Shown here piece by piece: positions 31,261 to 39,746 of a stretch of DNA of 64,000 nucleotides (positions are counted from its first letter, which is position 1; each line of letters opens with the position of its first letter). Both the position numbers and the translations under genes were made by a program. This stretch comes from Streptococcus oralis. GTDB lineage: Bacteria; Bacillota; Bacilli; Lactobacillales; Streptococcaceae. The stretch lies in the NCBI RefSeq assembly GCF_016028255.1, contig NZ_CP065707.1, positions 1,069,001-1,133,000 on the forward strand, written 5' to 3'. The notes under the pieces were generated by a model. The model searched no databases. It was given only the letters and a program-made list of their open reading frames with translations, and was not told the origin of the DNA.

Positions 31261-31338
31261 ATGTCTAAGAAATTAACATTTCACTGCGTCAGTGGCAGAG
31301 ACCTCCTTATAGTCGGGCTGCCCCACGCTCAGCACTAG
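31261..31338 (+). other. 25-codon upstream ORF in repeat copy 2
   Basis: Same frame and length as copy 1, differing at two residues (T to I and V to A). Shine-Dalgarno AAGGAG. Confidence 0.5.
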
Positions 31339-31434
31339 AGTGCCTGAACTAGACGCAGTACTAACTCGTCTTGCCTCGTATGATCGACGAGGCAGACTAG
31401 TGTCGCAAGTAATTTATAAAAAAAGGAGTAAATA

Positions 31435-31512
31435 ATGTCTAAAAAATTGACTTTCCACTGCGTCAGTAGCATAGACCTCCTTACAGTCGGACTGCCCCAC
31501 GCTCAGCACTAG
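31435..31512 (+). other. 25-codon upstream ORF in repeat copy 3
   Basis: Same frame and length. Four codons of the MSKKLTF part differ synonymously from copies 1, 2 and glyQ (AAA, TTG, ACT, TTC). Shine-Dalgarno AAAGGAG with a different spacer. Confidence 0.5.
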
Positions 31513-31609
31513 GGTGCTGAGCTAGACGCAGTACTAACTCGTCTTGCCTCGTATAATCGACGAGGCAAACTCGTGTCGCAAGAAAACATTTTTTATTAAG
31601 GAGTATTCA

Positions 31610-32527
31610 ATGTCTAAGAAATTAACATTTCAAGAAATTATTTTGACTTTGCAACAATTTTGGAATGACCAAGGTTGTATGCTTATGCAGGCTTATGATA
31701 ATGAAAAAGGTGCGGGAACGATGAGTCCTTACACCTTCCTTCGTGCTATCGGTCCTGAGCCATGGAATGCAGCGTATGTAGAGCCATCACGTCGTCCTGC
31801 TGACGGTCGTTACGGGGAAAACCCTAACCGTCTCTACCAACACCACCAATTCCAAGTGGTCATGAAGCCATCTCCATCAAATATCCAGGAACTTTACCTT
31901 GAGTCTTTGGAAAAATTAGGTATCAATCCATTGGAACATGATATCCGCTTCGTTGAAGATAACTGGGAAAATCCATCTACTGGTTCAGCTGGTCTTGGAT
32001 GGGAAGTTTGGCTTGATGGGATGGAAATCACTCAGTTCACTTATTTCCAACAAGTAGGGGGATTGGCAACTGGCCCTGTGACTGCGGAAGTTACCTATGG
32101 TTTAGAACGCTTGGCTTCTTACATTCAAGAAGTTGATTCTGTCTATGATATCGAGTGGGCTGATGGTGTAAAATACGGAGAAATTTTTATCCAGCCTGAG
32201 TACGAGCATTCAAAATATTCGTTTGAAATTTCGGATCAAGAGATGTTGCTGGAAAACTTTGATAAGTTTGAAAAAGAAGCTGGTCGTGCCTTGGAAGAAG
32301 GTCTGGTTCACCCTGCCTATGACTATGTTCTCAAATGTTCACACACCTTTAATCTGCTTGACGCGCGTGGTGCCGTATCCGTAACGGAGCGCGCAGGCTA
32401 TATCGCTCGTATCCGTAACCTGGCCCGTGTCGTAGCCAAAACCTTTGTCGCAGAACGCAAACGCCTAGGCTACCCACTTTTGGATGAAGCAACACGAGCT
32501 AAACTCTTAGCAGAAGACGCAGAATAA
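31610..32527 (+). CDS. glyQ: Glycyl-tRNA synthetase alpha chain
   Basis: Catalytic chain of the alpha2beta2 glycyl-tRNA synthetase, charging tRNA-Gly. The 305-residue product starts [18 protein letters not shown] and contains class II motifs, for example [13 protein letters not shown] and [25 protein letters not shown] split across the active site. The frame remains open upstream into the third repeat, but only ATG 31610 has AAGGAG and the family N-terminus. The T-box leader, GFA gene and repeats lie upstream, and glyS follows after a structured gap. Confidence 0.96.
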   Translation: MSKKLTFQEIILTLQQFWNDQGCMLMQAYDNEKGAGTMSPYTFLRAIGPEPWNAAYVEPSRRPADGRYGENPNRLYQHHQFQVVMKPSPSNIQELYLESLEKLGINPLEHDIRFVEDNWENPSTGSAGLGWEVWLDGMEITQFTYFQQVGGLATGPVTAEVTYGLERLASYIQEVDSVYDIEWADGVKYGEIFIQPEYEHSKYSFEISDQEMLLENFDKFEKEAGRALEEGLVHPAYDYVLKCSHTFNLLDARGAVSVTERAGYIARIRNLARVVAKTFVAERKRLGYPLLDEATRAKLLAEDAE

Positions 32528-32573
32528 AGAGAGTGACAAATTACGAAAATGGGCGAACAGAGTGAGCCTTGAG

Positions 32574-32707
32574 CCAGTTGCCGTAGTGATGAAGGTATCC
32601 TTAGTGAAGCTAAGGATACTAGGCAAAATTGGAGACTTTCGGCTCCAATTTTAGCAATGAAACAACGAAGTTGGTTGCTTACGTGCCAATCACATAAGGC
32701 AAACTGG
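32574..32707 (+). other. Structured intergenic element between glyQ and glyS
   Basis: CCAGTTGCC (32574-32582) can pair with GGCAAACTGG (32698-32707, one bulge), enclosing two perfect 10-bp hairpins: GTATCCTTAG/CTAAGGATAC (32595-32619) and AAAATTGGAG/CTCCAATTTT (32625-32652). No T run follows, so it is not a simple terminator. The 211-bp gap holds no ORF of note. A processing, pausing or regulatory RNA element is possible. Confidence 0.6.
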
Positions 32708-32738
32708 AAAATAAAAAGATACTTTTCGGAGAAAAAAC

Positions 32739-34775
32739 ATGACAAAAAACTTATTAGTAGAACTCGGTCTTGAAGAGTTACCAGCCTACGTAGTAACTCC
32801 TAGTGAAAAACAACTAGGTGAAAAAATGGCAGCCTTCCTCAAGGAAAACCGCCTGTCTTTTGAAGCCATTCAAACCTTCTCAACACCACGTCGTTTGGCT
32901 GTTCGTGTGACTGGTCTTGCAGACAAACAGTCTGATTTAACAGAAGATTTCAAGGGACCAGCAAAGAAAATTGCCTTGGATAGTGATGGAAACTTCACTA
33001 AAGCAGCTCAAGGATTTGTCCGTGGAAAAGGCTTGACAGTTGAAGATATTGAATTCCGTGAAATCAAGGGTGAAGAATATGTCTATGTTACTAAGGAAGA
33101 AGTGGGCCAACCGGTTGAATCCATTGTTCCAGGTGTAGTAGACGTCTTGAAGTCACTAACTTTCCCTGTCAGCATGCACTGGGCTAACAACACTTTTGAA
33201 TATATCCGCCCTGTACACACTTTGACAGTTCTCTTGGACGAGCAAGAGTTTGATTTGGATTTCCTTGATATCAAGGGCGGTCGTGTGAGTCGCGGCCATC
33301 GTTTCTTGGGACAAGAAACTAAGATTCAGTCAGCATTGAGCTATGAAGAAGACCTTCGTAAACAATTTGTAATTGCGGATCCTCGTGAACGTGAGCAAAT
33401 GATTGTTGATCAAATCAAAGCAATCGAAGCTGAACAAGGCGTACGCATCGAAATTGATGCTGACTTGTTGAATGAAGTCTTGAACTTGGTTGAATACCCA
33501 ACTGCCTTTATGGGAAGTTTTGATGCCAAATACCTTGAAGTTCCAGAAGAAGTTTTGGTGACTTCGATGAAGGAACACCAACGTTACTTTGTTGTCCGTG
33601 ATCAAGATGGTAAACTCTTGCCAAACTTCATTTCAGTCCGTAACGGAAATGCAGAGCATTTGGAAAATGTCATCAAGGGGAATGAAAAAGTCCTAGTTGC
33701 CCGCTTGGAAGACGGAGAATTCTTCTGGCGTGAAGACCAAAAATTGGTCATTTCAGATCTTGTTGAAAAATTGAACCATGTGACCTTCCACGAAAAGATT
33801 GGTTCTCTTCGTGAACACATGATTCGTACGGGGCAGATTGCCATTCTCTTGGCAGAAAAAGCTGGTTTGTCAGTGGATGAAACAGTTGACCTAGCGCGTG
33901 CAGCAGCTATTTACAAATTTGACTTGTTGACGGGTATGGTCGGTGAGTTTGATGAACTCCAAGGTATTATGGGTGAGAAATATGCCCTTCTTGCTGGTGA
34001 AACTCCAGCAGTTGCGGCTGCTATTCGTGAACACTATATGCCTACATCAGCCGAAGGAGAACTTCCAGAGAGCAAGGTTGGAGCCATTCTAGCCATTGCA
34101 GACAAATTGGATACGATTTTGAGTTTCTTCTCAGTAGGCTTGATCCCATCAGGTTCTAATGATCCTTATGCCCTTCGTCGTGCGACGCAAGGTGTGGTTC
34201 GTATCTTGGATGCCTTTGGTTGGCATATTGCTATGGATGAGCTGATCGATAGCCTTTATGATCTAAAATTCGACAGCTTAACTTATGAAAATAAAGCAGA
34301 GGTCATGGACTTTATCAAGGCTCGTGTTGATAAGATGATGGGTTCAACTCCAAAAGACATTAAGGAAGCGGTCCTTGCAAGTTTGAACTTTGTTGTGGCA
34401 GATATGCTAGAAGCAGCAAGTGCTCTCGTAGAAGCAAGCAAGCAAGAAGATTTCAAACCGTCTGTCGAATCCCTCTCACGTGCTTTCAATTTGGCTGAAA
34501 AAGCCGAAGGAACTGATACTGTTGATCCTGCCCTCTTTGAGAATGAAGAAGAGAAAGCCTTGGCAGAAGCAGTGGAATCACTCGTTTTGTCAGGTACTGC
34601 AGGTCAGCAATTAGAACAACTCTTTGCACTTAGCCCAATTATTGATGCTTTCTTTGAAAATACCATGGTAATGGCTGAAGATCAGGATGTCCGTCAAAAT
34701 CGCTTGGCTATCTTGTCGCAATTAACCAAGAAAGCCGCTAAACTTGCACGTTTCAATCAAATTAATACCAAATAA
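32739..34775 (+). CDS. glyS: Glycyl-tRNA synthetase beta chain
   Basis: tRNA-binding beta subunit of glycyl-tRNA synthetase, 678 residues. It contains the family N-terminus ([15 protein letters not shown]), the HD-like domain and a C-terminal anticodon-binding/DALR-type region ([20 protein letters not shown] followed by NRLAIL). It lies 211 bp after glyQ, an unusually long gap for this pair, filled by the structured element. The Shine-Dalgarno is CGGAGAA. Confidence 0.95.
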   Translation: MTKNLLVELGLEELPAYVVTPSEKQLGEKMAAFLKENRLSFEAIQTFSTPRRLAVRVTGLADKQSDLTEDFKGPAKKIALDSDGNFTKAAQGFVRGKGLTVEDIEFREIKGEEYVYVTKEEVGQPVESIVPGVVDVLKSLTFPVSMHWANNTFEYIRPVHTLTVLLDEQEFDLDFLDIKGGRVSRGHRFLGQETKIQSALSYEEDLRKQFVIADPREREQMIVDQIKAIEAEQGVRIEIDADLLNEVLNLVEYPTAFMGSFDAKYLEVPEEVLVTSMKEHQRYFVVRDQDGKLLPNFISVRNGNAEHLENVIKGNEKVLVARLEDGEFFWREDQKLVISDLVEKLNHVTFHEKIGSLREHMIRTGQIAILLAEKAGLSVDETVDLARAAAIYKFDLLTGMVGEFDELQGIMGEKYALLAGETPAVAAAIREHYMPTSAEGELPESKVGAILAIADKLDTILSFFSVGLIPSGSNDPYALRRATQGVVRILDAFGWHIAMDELIDSLYDLKFDSLTYENKAEVMDFIKARVDKMMGSTPKDIKEAVLASLNFVVADMLEAASALVEASKQEDFKPSVESLSRAFNLAEKAEGTDTVDPALFENEEEKALAEAVESLVLSGTAGQQLEQLFALSPIIDAFFENTMVMAEDQDVRQNRLAILSQLTKKAAKLARFNQINTK

Positions 34776-34823
34776 AAAATAAAATCTGTTAAACGGATTA
34801 AACCTTATCACAAAGGAGAAGAA

Positions 34824-35081
34824 ATGGATCCGAAAAAAATCGCTCGTATTAACGAGCTTGCCAAAAAGAAAAAAACAGAAGGCTTAACTTCTGCTGAAAA
34901 AGTGGAACAAGCTAAACTTCGTGAGGAGTACATCGAAGGCTATCGTCGTTCTGTTCGCCACCATATTGAAGGAATCAAAATTGTGGACGAGGAAGGAAAT
35001 GACGTCACACCAGAAAAACTACGTCAGGTACAACGTGAAAAAGGTTTGCATGGGCGTAGTTTAGATGATCCCAACTCATAA
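34824..35081 (+). CDS. DUF896 (YnzC-like) family protein
   Basis: 85-residue, highly charged protein ([17 protein letters not shown]) with helical N-terminal half and no membrane segment. It belongs to DUF896, which includes B. subtilis YnzC, a helical-hairpin protein of unresolved function. It follows glyS by 48 bp and ends at a terminator, so it is probably the last gene of the glyQS operon. AAAGGAG precedes the ATG. Confidence 0.88.
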   Translation: MDPKKIARINELAKKKKTEGLTSAEKVEQAKLREEYIEGYRRSVRHHIEGIKIVDEEGNDVTPEKLRQVQREKGLHGRSLDDPNS

Positions 35082-35085
35082 AATG

Positions 35086-35122
35086 AAAGGGGTTTGTAGA
35101 TGATTTACATTCCCCTTTTCTT
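35086..35122 (+). terminator. Rho-independent terminator after the glyQS operon
   Basis: AAAGGGG / CCCCTTT with inner TGTA/TACA pairing, followed by TTCTTTT. Confidence 0.8.
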
Positions 35123-35130
35123 TTGCAATA

Positions 35131-35297
35131 AAAAAGAGTCTGGGACAAAAGTCTAACCTACAATATAAAAAGCGAACAAAACGAGTTATCTGACACTCAG
35201 AATTCTGTCTTGTTCGCTTTTTTGCTCTAATCTATCGATTTTAAAAATTTATAATAAGGAATTCCTAAAATCAAAATCTTTTTGTCTCAGACTCTTT
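35131..35297. repeat. Palindromic intergenic repeat element (MITE-like)
   Basis: AAAGAGTCTGGGACAAAA (35133-35150) recurs inverted as TTTTTGTCTCAGACTCTTT (35279-35297), about 165 bp end to end. Inside, AAAAGCGAACAA pairs with TTGTTCGCTTTT. No ORF is present. The shape, imperfect terminal inverted repeats around a smaller palindrome, suits a small non-coding mobile repeat. I cannot assign a named family. Confidence 0.7.
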
Positions 35298-35306
35298 GTT
35301 TTAAAC

Positions 35307-35474
35307 GAAGTAGTAAACCGCCAGCGGTTTGGCAGAAGCTTGCTTGAACAATGTTCAGCTAATCTTAGTTACCTGCCTCAGCGGGACTTCACTGTTGCCC
35401 TCTACAAGACCATCAATCAGATTAACAATCCATCTTTCTTGGTCATGATTGAGAAATTGAGAGAAGGAACTTGA
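35307..35474 (+). pseudogene. 3' fragment of an unidentified gene
   Basis: An open frame without a start runs to TGA 35472-35474 and encodes a coherent C-terminus (SYLPQRDFTVALYKTINQ, ending MIEKLREGT). It begins where the palindromic repeat ends, as though the rest was lost by insertion or deletion. I do not recognise the family. The stretch 35082-35713 has no intact gene: it holds a terminator, the repeat element, this fragment, a hairpin and a promoter. Confidence 0.4.
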
Positions 35475-35479
35475 GATAC

Positions 35480-35541
35480 AATAAGGATACAGAGAGAAAA
35501 GCCAGATAATAGGAGCTTTCAGTACTGTATCCTTATTTTTT
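35480..35541 (+). terminator. Long-loop terminator hairpin
   Basis: Perfect 13-bp inverted repeat AATAAGGATACAG / CTGTATCCTTATT followed by TTT. It lies 6 bp after the gene fragment's stop. Confidence 0.7.
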
Positions 35542-35638
35542 AAATCGTGAAAATCGAATAATTAGCTCTAAATGAAGAGAATTGAGGTGTGTGTAAATTT
35601 AAAATTTTATATTTTCTTACATAGAAGATATAAGACTT

Positions 35639-35667
35639 TTGACATTTTTCAATTTATATGATATTCT
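35639..35667 (+). promoter_or_regulatory. Promoter of the TetR/ABC cassette
   Basis: TTGACA (35639-35644), 17-bp spacer, TATTCT (35662-35667). A TetR-type operator is likely nearby, but I see no clean palindrome. Confidence 0.65.
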
Positions 35668-35713
35668 ATGACTATAAAATAAAAAAACGTCACAGAGTTT
35701 TTAGGAGGAAGTT

Positions 35714-36310
35714 ATGGCTACTGCTTTTACTACTGAAGAAAAAGAAGTAATTAGAAAGAAATTACATAAAGTTGCAAAGGAATGCCTTCAAAGATATGGG
35801 GTTAAGAAAACCACAGTTGACCAGATGGCAGCAATGGTAGATATTTCCAAAGGTTCTTTTTATAATTTTTATTCCTCAAAAGAAATGTTATTTTTTGCGG
35901 TCTTAGAAGAATATCAAATAGATGTTATGAATCGCCTGACAGAACAATTAGATATGGAAGCCAAGATAGATACAAGTCGTCTGGTAGAGTTACTTTATGA
36001 TTTTTATCAAGGTTTTCGCTATTCATTTATGTATACCATATTTAAAAATAATGAAATGGAATTACTCATAAGAAAATTGCCGAAAGAGGCGATAACAAAT
36101 CATCATCTGATAGACGATAGGATGGTTAAAAAAATTGTGTCTCGAATCAACATTAAAGAAAATGTATCGGTAGAAATCGTCTCTGCTTTATTTAGAACGA
36201 TTGCTATGACTATATTACACATCGAGGAAATCGGTGAAGAACAATTTGATATCGCATTGAAGTTCGTTATACAAGGAATTGTTGAGCAAATTACTAAGGA
36301 GGATAGGTAA
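35714..36310 (+). CDS. TetR/AcrR-family transcriptional regulator
   Basis: 198-residue regulator with an N-terminal helix-turn-helix (about 28-62: KKTTVDQMAAMVDISKGSFYNFYSSKEML) and a helical ligand-binding body. It heads a three-gene unit with an ABC ATPase and permease and probably represses it. Coding is AT-rich with frequent AGA and ATA codons, unlike the flanking core genes, consistent with horizontal acquisition. GGAGGAAG precedes the ATG. Its stop overlaps the ATPase start (TAATG). Confidence 0.88.
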   Translation: MATAFTTEEKEVIRKKLHKVAKECLQRYGVKKTTVDQMAAMVDISKGSFYNFYSSKEMLFFAVLEEYQIDVMNRLTEQLDMEAKIDTSRLVELLYDFYQGFRYSFMYTIFKNNEMELLIRKLPKEAITNHHLIDDRMVKKIVSRINIKENVSVEIVSALFRTIAMTILHIEEIGEEQFDIALKFVIQGIVEQITKEDR

Positions 36311-37254
36311 TGGTGAAAGAAGCAATTAGAACCGCAAAGCTTTCTAAAAGATATGGAACAAAAAATGTTGTCGACAACTTGAATCTTTCAATAAAACCTG
36401 GTGAAATAGTAGGTTTTTTAGGACTAAATGGTGCAGGGAAAACAACGACGATGAGAATGATGCTAGGATTGATAAAATCTACATCAGGAGAATGTTATAT
36501 CCAAGGAAGAAAGTTAGATCTAAGTAATTTAGAACTTCGAAACGAAATAGGTTATATTATTGAGACGCCTTATTCTTATCCAGACTTAACTGTGAGAGAA
36601 AATTTAGAAATAGTTAGTAAATTAAGAGGGATTAATAAAGATAATATTGACTGGGTAATTGAGAAATTAAAACTAAAGCAATATGAACATAAACAGGAGA
36701 AGCATCTTTCTTTAGGAAATGTTGCGCGTTTAGGAATTGCAAAAGCGATTATTCATAAACCTAAAATTCTAATTCTTGATGAGCCAACAAATGGATTAGA
36801 TCCTTTTGGAGTTATTGAAGTGAGAGAACTATTAAAGGAATTGGCGAATAATCTAGGCACAACTGTTCTTATTTCAAGTCATAATCTGGAAGAAATATCT
36901 AAAATTGCTACTAGGATAGTTATTGTACATGAGGGCAGACTTATAAGAGAAGTTGAAAGCAATGAATTAGAGCAGTACTTAGAAAAGAAGTTACTAGTAA
37001 GTGGCTCTAATAATAAGGCCATGAAAGAAGTATTATCTAACCAGGGCTATCATGTAAACATTCAATCAGACACAGAAAATAATATCGATTTCTTAGAATT
37101 AACTGATACAAAAGCTGTGGAATATCCGGAAAAAATTGCTACATTGCTAGTTAATGCAGGTTATCCACCTAAATCACTGACTGTTGAGAAAGAAGATTTA
37201 GAGCATTATTTCTTAAGAATACTGAATGACTATAATGGAGGTGTTTCGAATTAA
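36310..37254 (+). CDS. ABC transporter ATP-binding protein (BcrA-like exporter)
   Basis: 314-residue ATPase of a drug/peptide exporter type. Walker A is GLNGAGKTT (about 38-46), Walker B ILILDEPTNGLDPFG, and the switch ISSHNLEEI. The signature position reads LSLGNVARLGIAKAI, where the second glycine of LSGG-Q is changed, a variation often seen in this subfamily. A roughly 90-residue C-terminal extension is typical of BcrA-like ATPases. It works with the permease encoded by the overlapping next gene. Substrate unknown; lantibiotic or antibiotic export is only a family-based guess. Confidence 0.9.
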   Translation: MVKEAIRTAKLSKRYGTKNVVDNLNLSIKPGEIVGFLGLNGAGKTTTMRMMLGLIKSTSGECYIQGRKLDLSNLELRNEIGYIIETPYSYPDLTVRENLEIVSKLRGINKDNIDWVIEKLKLKQYEHKQEKHLSLGNVARLGIAKAIIHKPKILILDEPTNGLDPFGVIEVRELLKELANNLGTTVLISSHNLEEISKIATRIVIVHEGRLIREVESNELEQYLEKKLLVSGSNNKAMKEVLSNQGYHVNIQSDTENNIDFLELTDTKAVEYPEKIATLLVNAGYPPKSLTVEKEDLEHYFLRILNDYNGGVSN

Positions 37255-38026
37255 AAAGCTTAGTTCCTGTATTTTAATTGAATGGAAAAAGTTAATAAAA
37301 TCAAAACTTTCCATCGTAACTGCTTGTTCTATCTGTTTAGTTCCTTTTATTGTTGGGTTGTTTGCAACTATGATGAAATATCCAGAGAATTTCAAAAATC
37401 TTGGATTGATTTCTGCAAAAATGGAAATGATGAGGATAACAGACTGGTCGTCGTACTTAATGACCGTATCACAAGTCATTTCTGTTGGGGGATTGCTCAT
37501 TTTTGGATTTACAGCATCTTGGGTTTTTGGTAGAGAATATTCTGATAAAACGATGATAGACCTATTAGCGCTCCCGATGAAAAGAGATACAATCGTATTA
37601 TCCAAGTTTATCGTTATCGCTCTATGGAGCTATATTCTATCAATTTTTGCACTTTTATTAGGATTATTAGCTGGCAATCTGATTGGGCTTGAGGGTGGGA
37701 GCTTAACGGTGATTTTCAAAGGTATACTTACTTTTGGTTATTGTACTACTCTTACGATCATACTCTCTACTCCAGTAGCTTTTTTTGCTTGTTTAGGCAG
37801 GGGATATCTGTCACCATTGGCATTTATTATTTTTACAATTATTTTTTCTCAACTTGGTTCTGCTCTTAACTTTGGGAAATACATCCCATGGGCTATTCCT
37901 GCACTCGCAAGTGGTATTGCAGGAATAGCACTATTGAATTTTGGGAGCATTGTCAGTTTGTTTGGGGTAAGCATTCTAGGTCTTATCGCAACAATAGCTT
38001 GGTGGAGGTATGCTGATTATGATTAA
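37235..38026 (+). CDS. ABC-2-type permease of the exporter
   Basis: About 263-residue membrane protein with six predicted hydrophobic segments (from IVTACSICLVPFIVGLFA on), the partner of the upstream ATPase. The start is uncertain. ATG 37226 and 37235 lie inside the ATPase gene, while a strong GGAGG at 37237-37241 sits after them and points to a codon near 37250 (ATT), next to the ATPase stop. Either an upstream ATG or a rare non-ATG start is used. AT-rich like its two neighbours. Confidence 0.82.
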   Translation: MEVFRIKKLSSCILIEWKKLIKSKLSIVTACSICLVPFIVGLFATMMKYPENFKNLGLISAKMEMMRITDWSSYLMTVSQVISVGGLLIFGFTASWVFGREYSDKTMIDLLALPMKRDTIVLSKFIVIALWSYILSIFALLLGLLAGNLIGLEGGSLTVIFKGILTFGYCTTLTIILSTPVAFFACLGRGYLSPLAFIIFTIIFSQLGSALNFGKYIPWAIPALASGIAGIALLNFGSIVSLFGVSILGLIATIAWWRYADYD

Positions 38027-38196
38027 AATGAAGTGATGAAAAAGCTAATAACACAAAACTAAGTCTTATTCATTTCCATTCAAAATCCCTCCTCCTGTTC
38101 AGATTGAAAAATAAGAGGAGGTACATTATGACAATCGAAAGTTTTGGACGAGAGGGTATCATATAAGTCCCGTTGGCCTAAATGAAAAGATAGTTT
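38027..38196. other. Non-coding gap after the ABC cassette
   Basis: No gene is recognisable. A strong GAGGAGG (38115-38121) precedes an 11-codon ORF at 38129. An upstream CCTCCT (38088-38096) could pair with and hide that ribosome-binding site. It is possibly the remnant of a lost gene start. Confidence 0.35.
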
Positions 38197-38579
38197 CTAA
38201 ATATATAGGCGATTGGGAAAAAATGACCTTGTCTTTGATAAGTTAAGTGTCAAACCGTTCTCAGATGGTAGTTTTAGAACAAGGTAAAATCTCGTTACGG
38301 GCATCAGTCAAGTGAAGGACAAAATCCAAAAAAGATGCTTGGTCTGAACTTTTTCTAGCAGGGGCCGGATTAAAAAGAGGCTGAGGAGAAAGAGCAAGAG
38401 GATAGGATAGGATAGAAATACCAAGGATTACTGACGAATTGGACCCCTTCAGCAATCCTCAAAGGGATGTAAGTGTGGGACAGCAGACTCTGTCCAGATA
38501 GGAAAGGCAAGACAATCGCAGTCATGGTCAGAATCAGAAACTAGCCCAGGTTGAAGATAGTGTTAGAAAATTGCTTCAT
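38197..38579 (-). pseudogene. Degraded membrane-protein gene behind the ABC ATPase
   Basis: The ATG (38579-38577) overlaps the TGA of the upstream ABC ATPase, so this was a coupled second gene. The minus-strand frame starts MKQFSNTIFNLG, meets TAG, and continues FLILTMTAIVLPFLSG. It shifts frame at a (GGATA)3 repeat into LLLFLLSLFLIRPLLEK, then meets further stops. The hydrophobic pattern says membrane protein, perhaps the permease partner. At least two stops and one frameshift make it non-functional. Confidence 0.65.
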
Positions 38580-39370
38580 GAGGACCTGTTCTCCATCTTG
38601 ATGAAATAACGGTCTTCTCCCAGCTCAATCAGCTCGACTGGCTGAGGATAGAAGCGATCCATGACCTCTTTTTGAAGTATGTCTCCTTTAGGACCTTGGG
38701 CAATAATTTCAGCTTCTTTTAGGAGTAGGACATGATCCATAGCAGAAGTGATTTCCTCAACATGGTGGGTGACATAGAGGATAGTTGGAGCTTTCTCCGT
38801 CTGTGTAATCTTACCAATCTGATCCAGCAGGCGCTCGCGAGCAAAGAGATCCAGACCGCTGGTCGCTTCATCTAAGATAAGCAGTTCTGGCTTTTCCATG
38901 AGACTGCGCGCAATCAGCAAGAGCTGCTTTTCCCCTTGAGACAGACTGATGTAGCTCCGGCCAATCAAATCTTGTCCGCCAAGGGAGACCAGCATTTCCC
39001 TAGCTTGATCCAGCTCTGCTTGCCCGTAAGGAGCATAGAGAATACTGCTTTTATACTTTCCTGTCAGGACGATTTCTTCAGCAGAGAGATGGCTGGGCAG
39101 GCGCTCAGCAATGAAGGAGCCAACTACTCCAATCTTAGTTCGCAGCTGAGGAATGTCTCCAGCACCAAATTCCGTACCGAGAACTGTCACCTTGCCCTGG
39201 GTCTTCCAATGTTCAGCCATGAGTAAGCGCAGGAGAGTAGACTTTCCTGAACCGTTGAGACCGAGAATGGCCCAATGCTCCCCCTTTTTCACCTGCCAGT
39301 TGAGATCCTTTAAGATGGTTCGGCCTTGTTTAGCCAAGCTTACATTTTCTAGTTTGATAATCTTTTCCAT
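38576..39370 (-). CDS. ABC transporter ATP-binding protein (ModF/YlmA-like)
   Basis: 264-residue cytoplasmic ATPase. Walker A is GLNGSGKST (about 36-44), the signature LSQGEKQLLLIARSL, Walker B LLILDEATSGLD, and the switch YVTHHVEEI. The compact form with FGAGDIPQLRTKIG resembles ModF/YlmA-type proteins of unknown substrate. Its partner gene downstream is wrecked, so this ATPase may be an orphan. A minus-strand TTATAAT and AAGGAG lie upstream of the ATG. Confidence 0.88.
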   Translation of the reverse strand: MEKIIKLENVSLAKQGRTILKDLNWQVKKGEHWAILGLNGSGKSTLLRLLMAEHWKTQGKVTVLGTEFGAGDIPQLRTKIGVVGSFIAERLPSHLSAEEIVLTGKYKSSILYAPYGQAELDQAREMLVSLGGQDLIGRSYISLSQGEKQLLLIARSLMEKPELLILDEATSGLDLFARERLLDQIGKITQTEKAPTILYVTHHVEEITSAMDHVLLLKEAEIIAQGPKGDILQKEVMDRFYPQPVELIELGEDRYFIKMENRSS

Positions 39371-39442
39371 TTTTACTCTCTTTCGTTAAATCTCCTTTAT
39401 TATAACAAAATTTAGGAAAAAATAACCGATAGGAGGAGGCAG

Positions 39443-39696
39443 ATGTTTTATAAAAGTAAGCTGATGTAGGTCCTTTTGCTAATGATTATCTTCTTTATCT
39501 GGTGTTAGATGAGGTCCATCCTATTACCATCAGGGTGCTCTTGCTCTTATCCAGCAATATCCATGGCATGCTGGGGATGATTGTGGCAATCCCGACTCAT
39601 TTTATCCTCAAAGAAATCGCCAAGTTCTTGGTAGATCGCTATGATAATCACAAGGAAACCCAGCAGAAGAAGAAGGAAGAGCTTGGAATCGATTGA
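39443..39696 (+). pseudogene. Internally deleted AI-2E/PerM-family transporter
   Basis: AGGAGGAGG followed by ATG 39443 starts MFYKSKLM, a stop, then VLLLMIIFFIW. This joins directly to a C-terminal segment from about 39505 (VHPITIRVLLLLSSNIHGM, then IPTHFILKEIAKFL). The two pieces match the first helix and the last helices of the AI-2E family transporters (usually about 350-380 residues). Most of the middle is deleted and two stops lie near the junction, so it is non-functional. Confidence 0.7.
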
Positions 39697-39720
39697 TTCC
39701 AGAGTCTCGATACCAGAAAT

Positions 39721-39746
39721 AAGACGGAAGAAGGGTCTTCCGTCTT
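39721..39746 (+). terminator. Hairpin abutting the left end of the insertion sequence
   Basis: Perfect 11-bp stem AAGACGGAAGA / TCTTCCGTCTT with AGGG loop. Its expected T tract is missing because the insertion sequence begins at the next base. Confidence 0.7.

Larger units (their letters stand above)
31075..31609 (+). repeat. Three tandem ~174-bp repeats, each carrying a copy of the glyQ translation start
   Basis: Each unit begins with a Shine-Dalgarno, ATG and seven glyQ codons (MSKKLTF), at ATG 31087, 31261 and 31435; the real glyQ ATG is 31610. Spacing is 174, 174 and 175 bp. Each copy then departs into a GC-richer folded element: CTGCGTC pairs with GACGCAG, enclosing GTGGCAG/CTGCCCCAC and GCTCAGCAC/GTGCTGAGC hairpins, and a further TGCCTCGT/ACGAGGCA hairpin follows. 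Each decoy start opens a 25-codon ORF ending in TAG within the element. Copies 1 and 2 are nearly identical. Copy 3 differs in the glyQ part only by synonymous changes and has a different leader. Confidence 0.9.

Noticed and set aside
31087..31609. The three repeats as a CRISPR array or as BOX/RUP elements
   Set aside because: Units are 174 bp, contiguous, without unique spacers, and do not resemble the BOX or RUP sequences I know.
31544..31609. 22-codon upstream extension of glyQ
   Set aside because: It reads through the repeat hairpin without ribosome-binding site; the family N-terminus is MSKKLTF at 31610.
38129..38164. 11-codon ORF with strong Shine-Dalgarno as a small peptide gene
   Set aside because: No signal, repeat or homologous pattern supports it; it could be a relic of a lost start.
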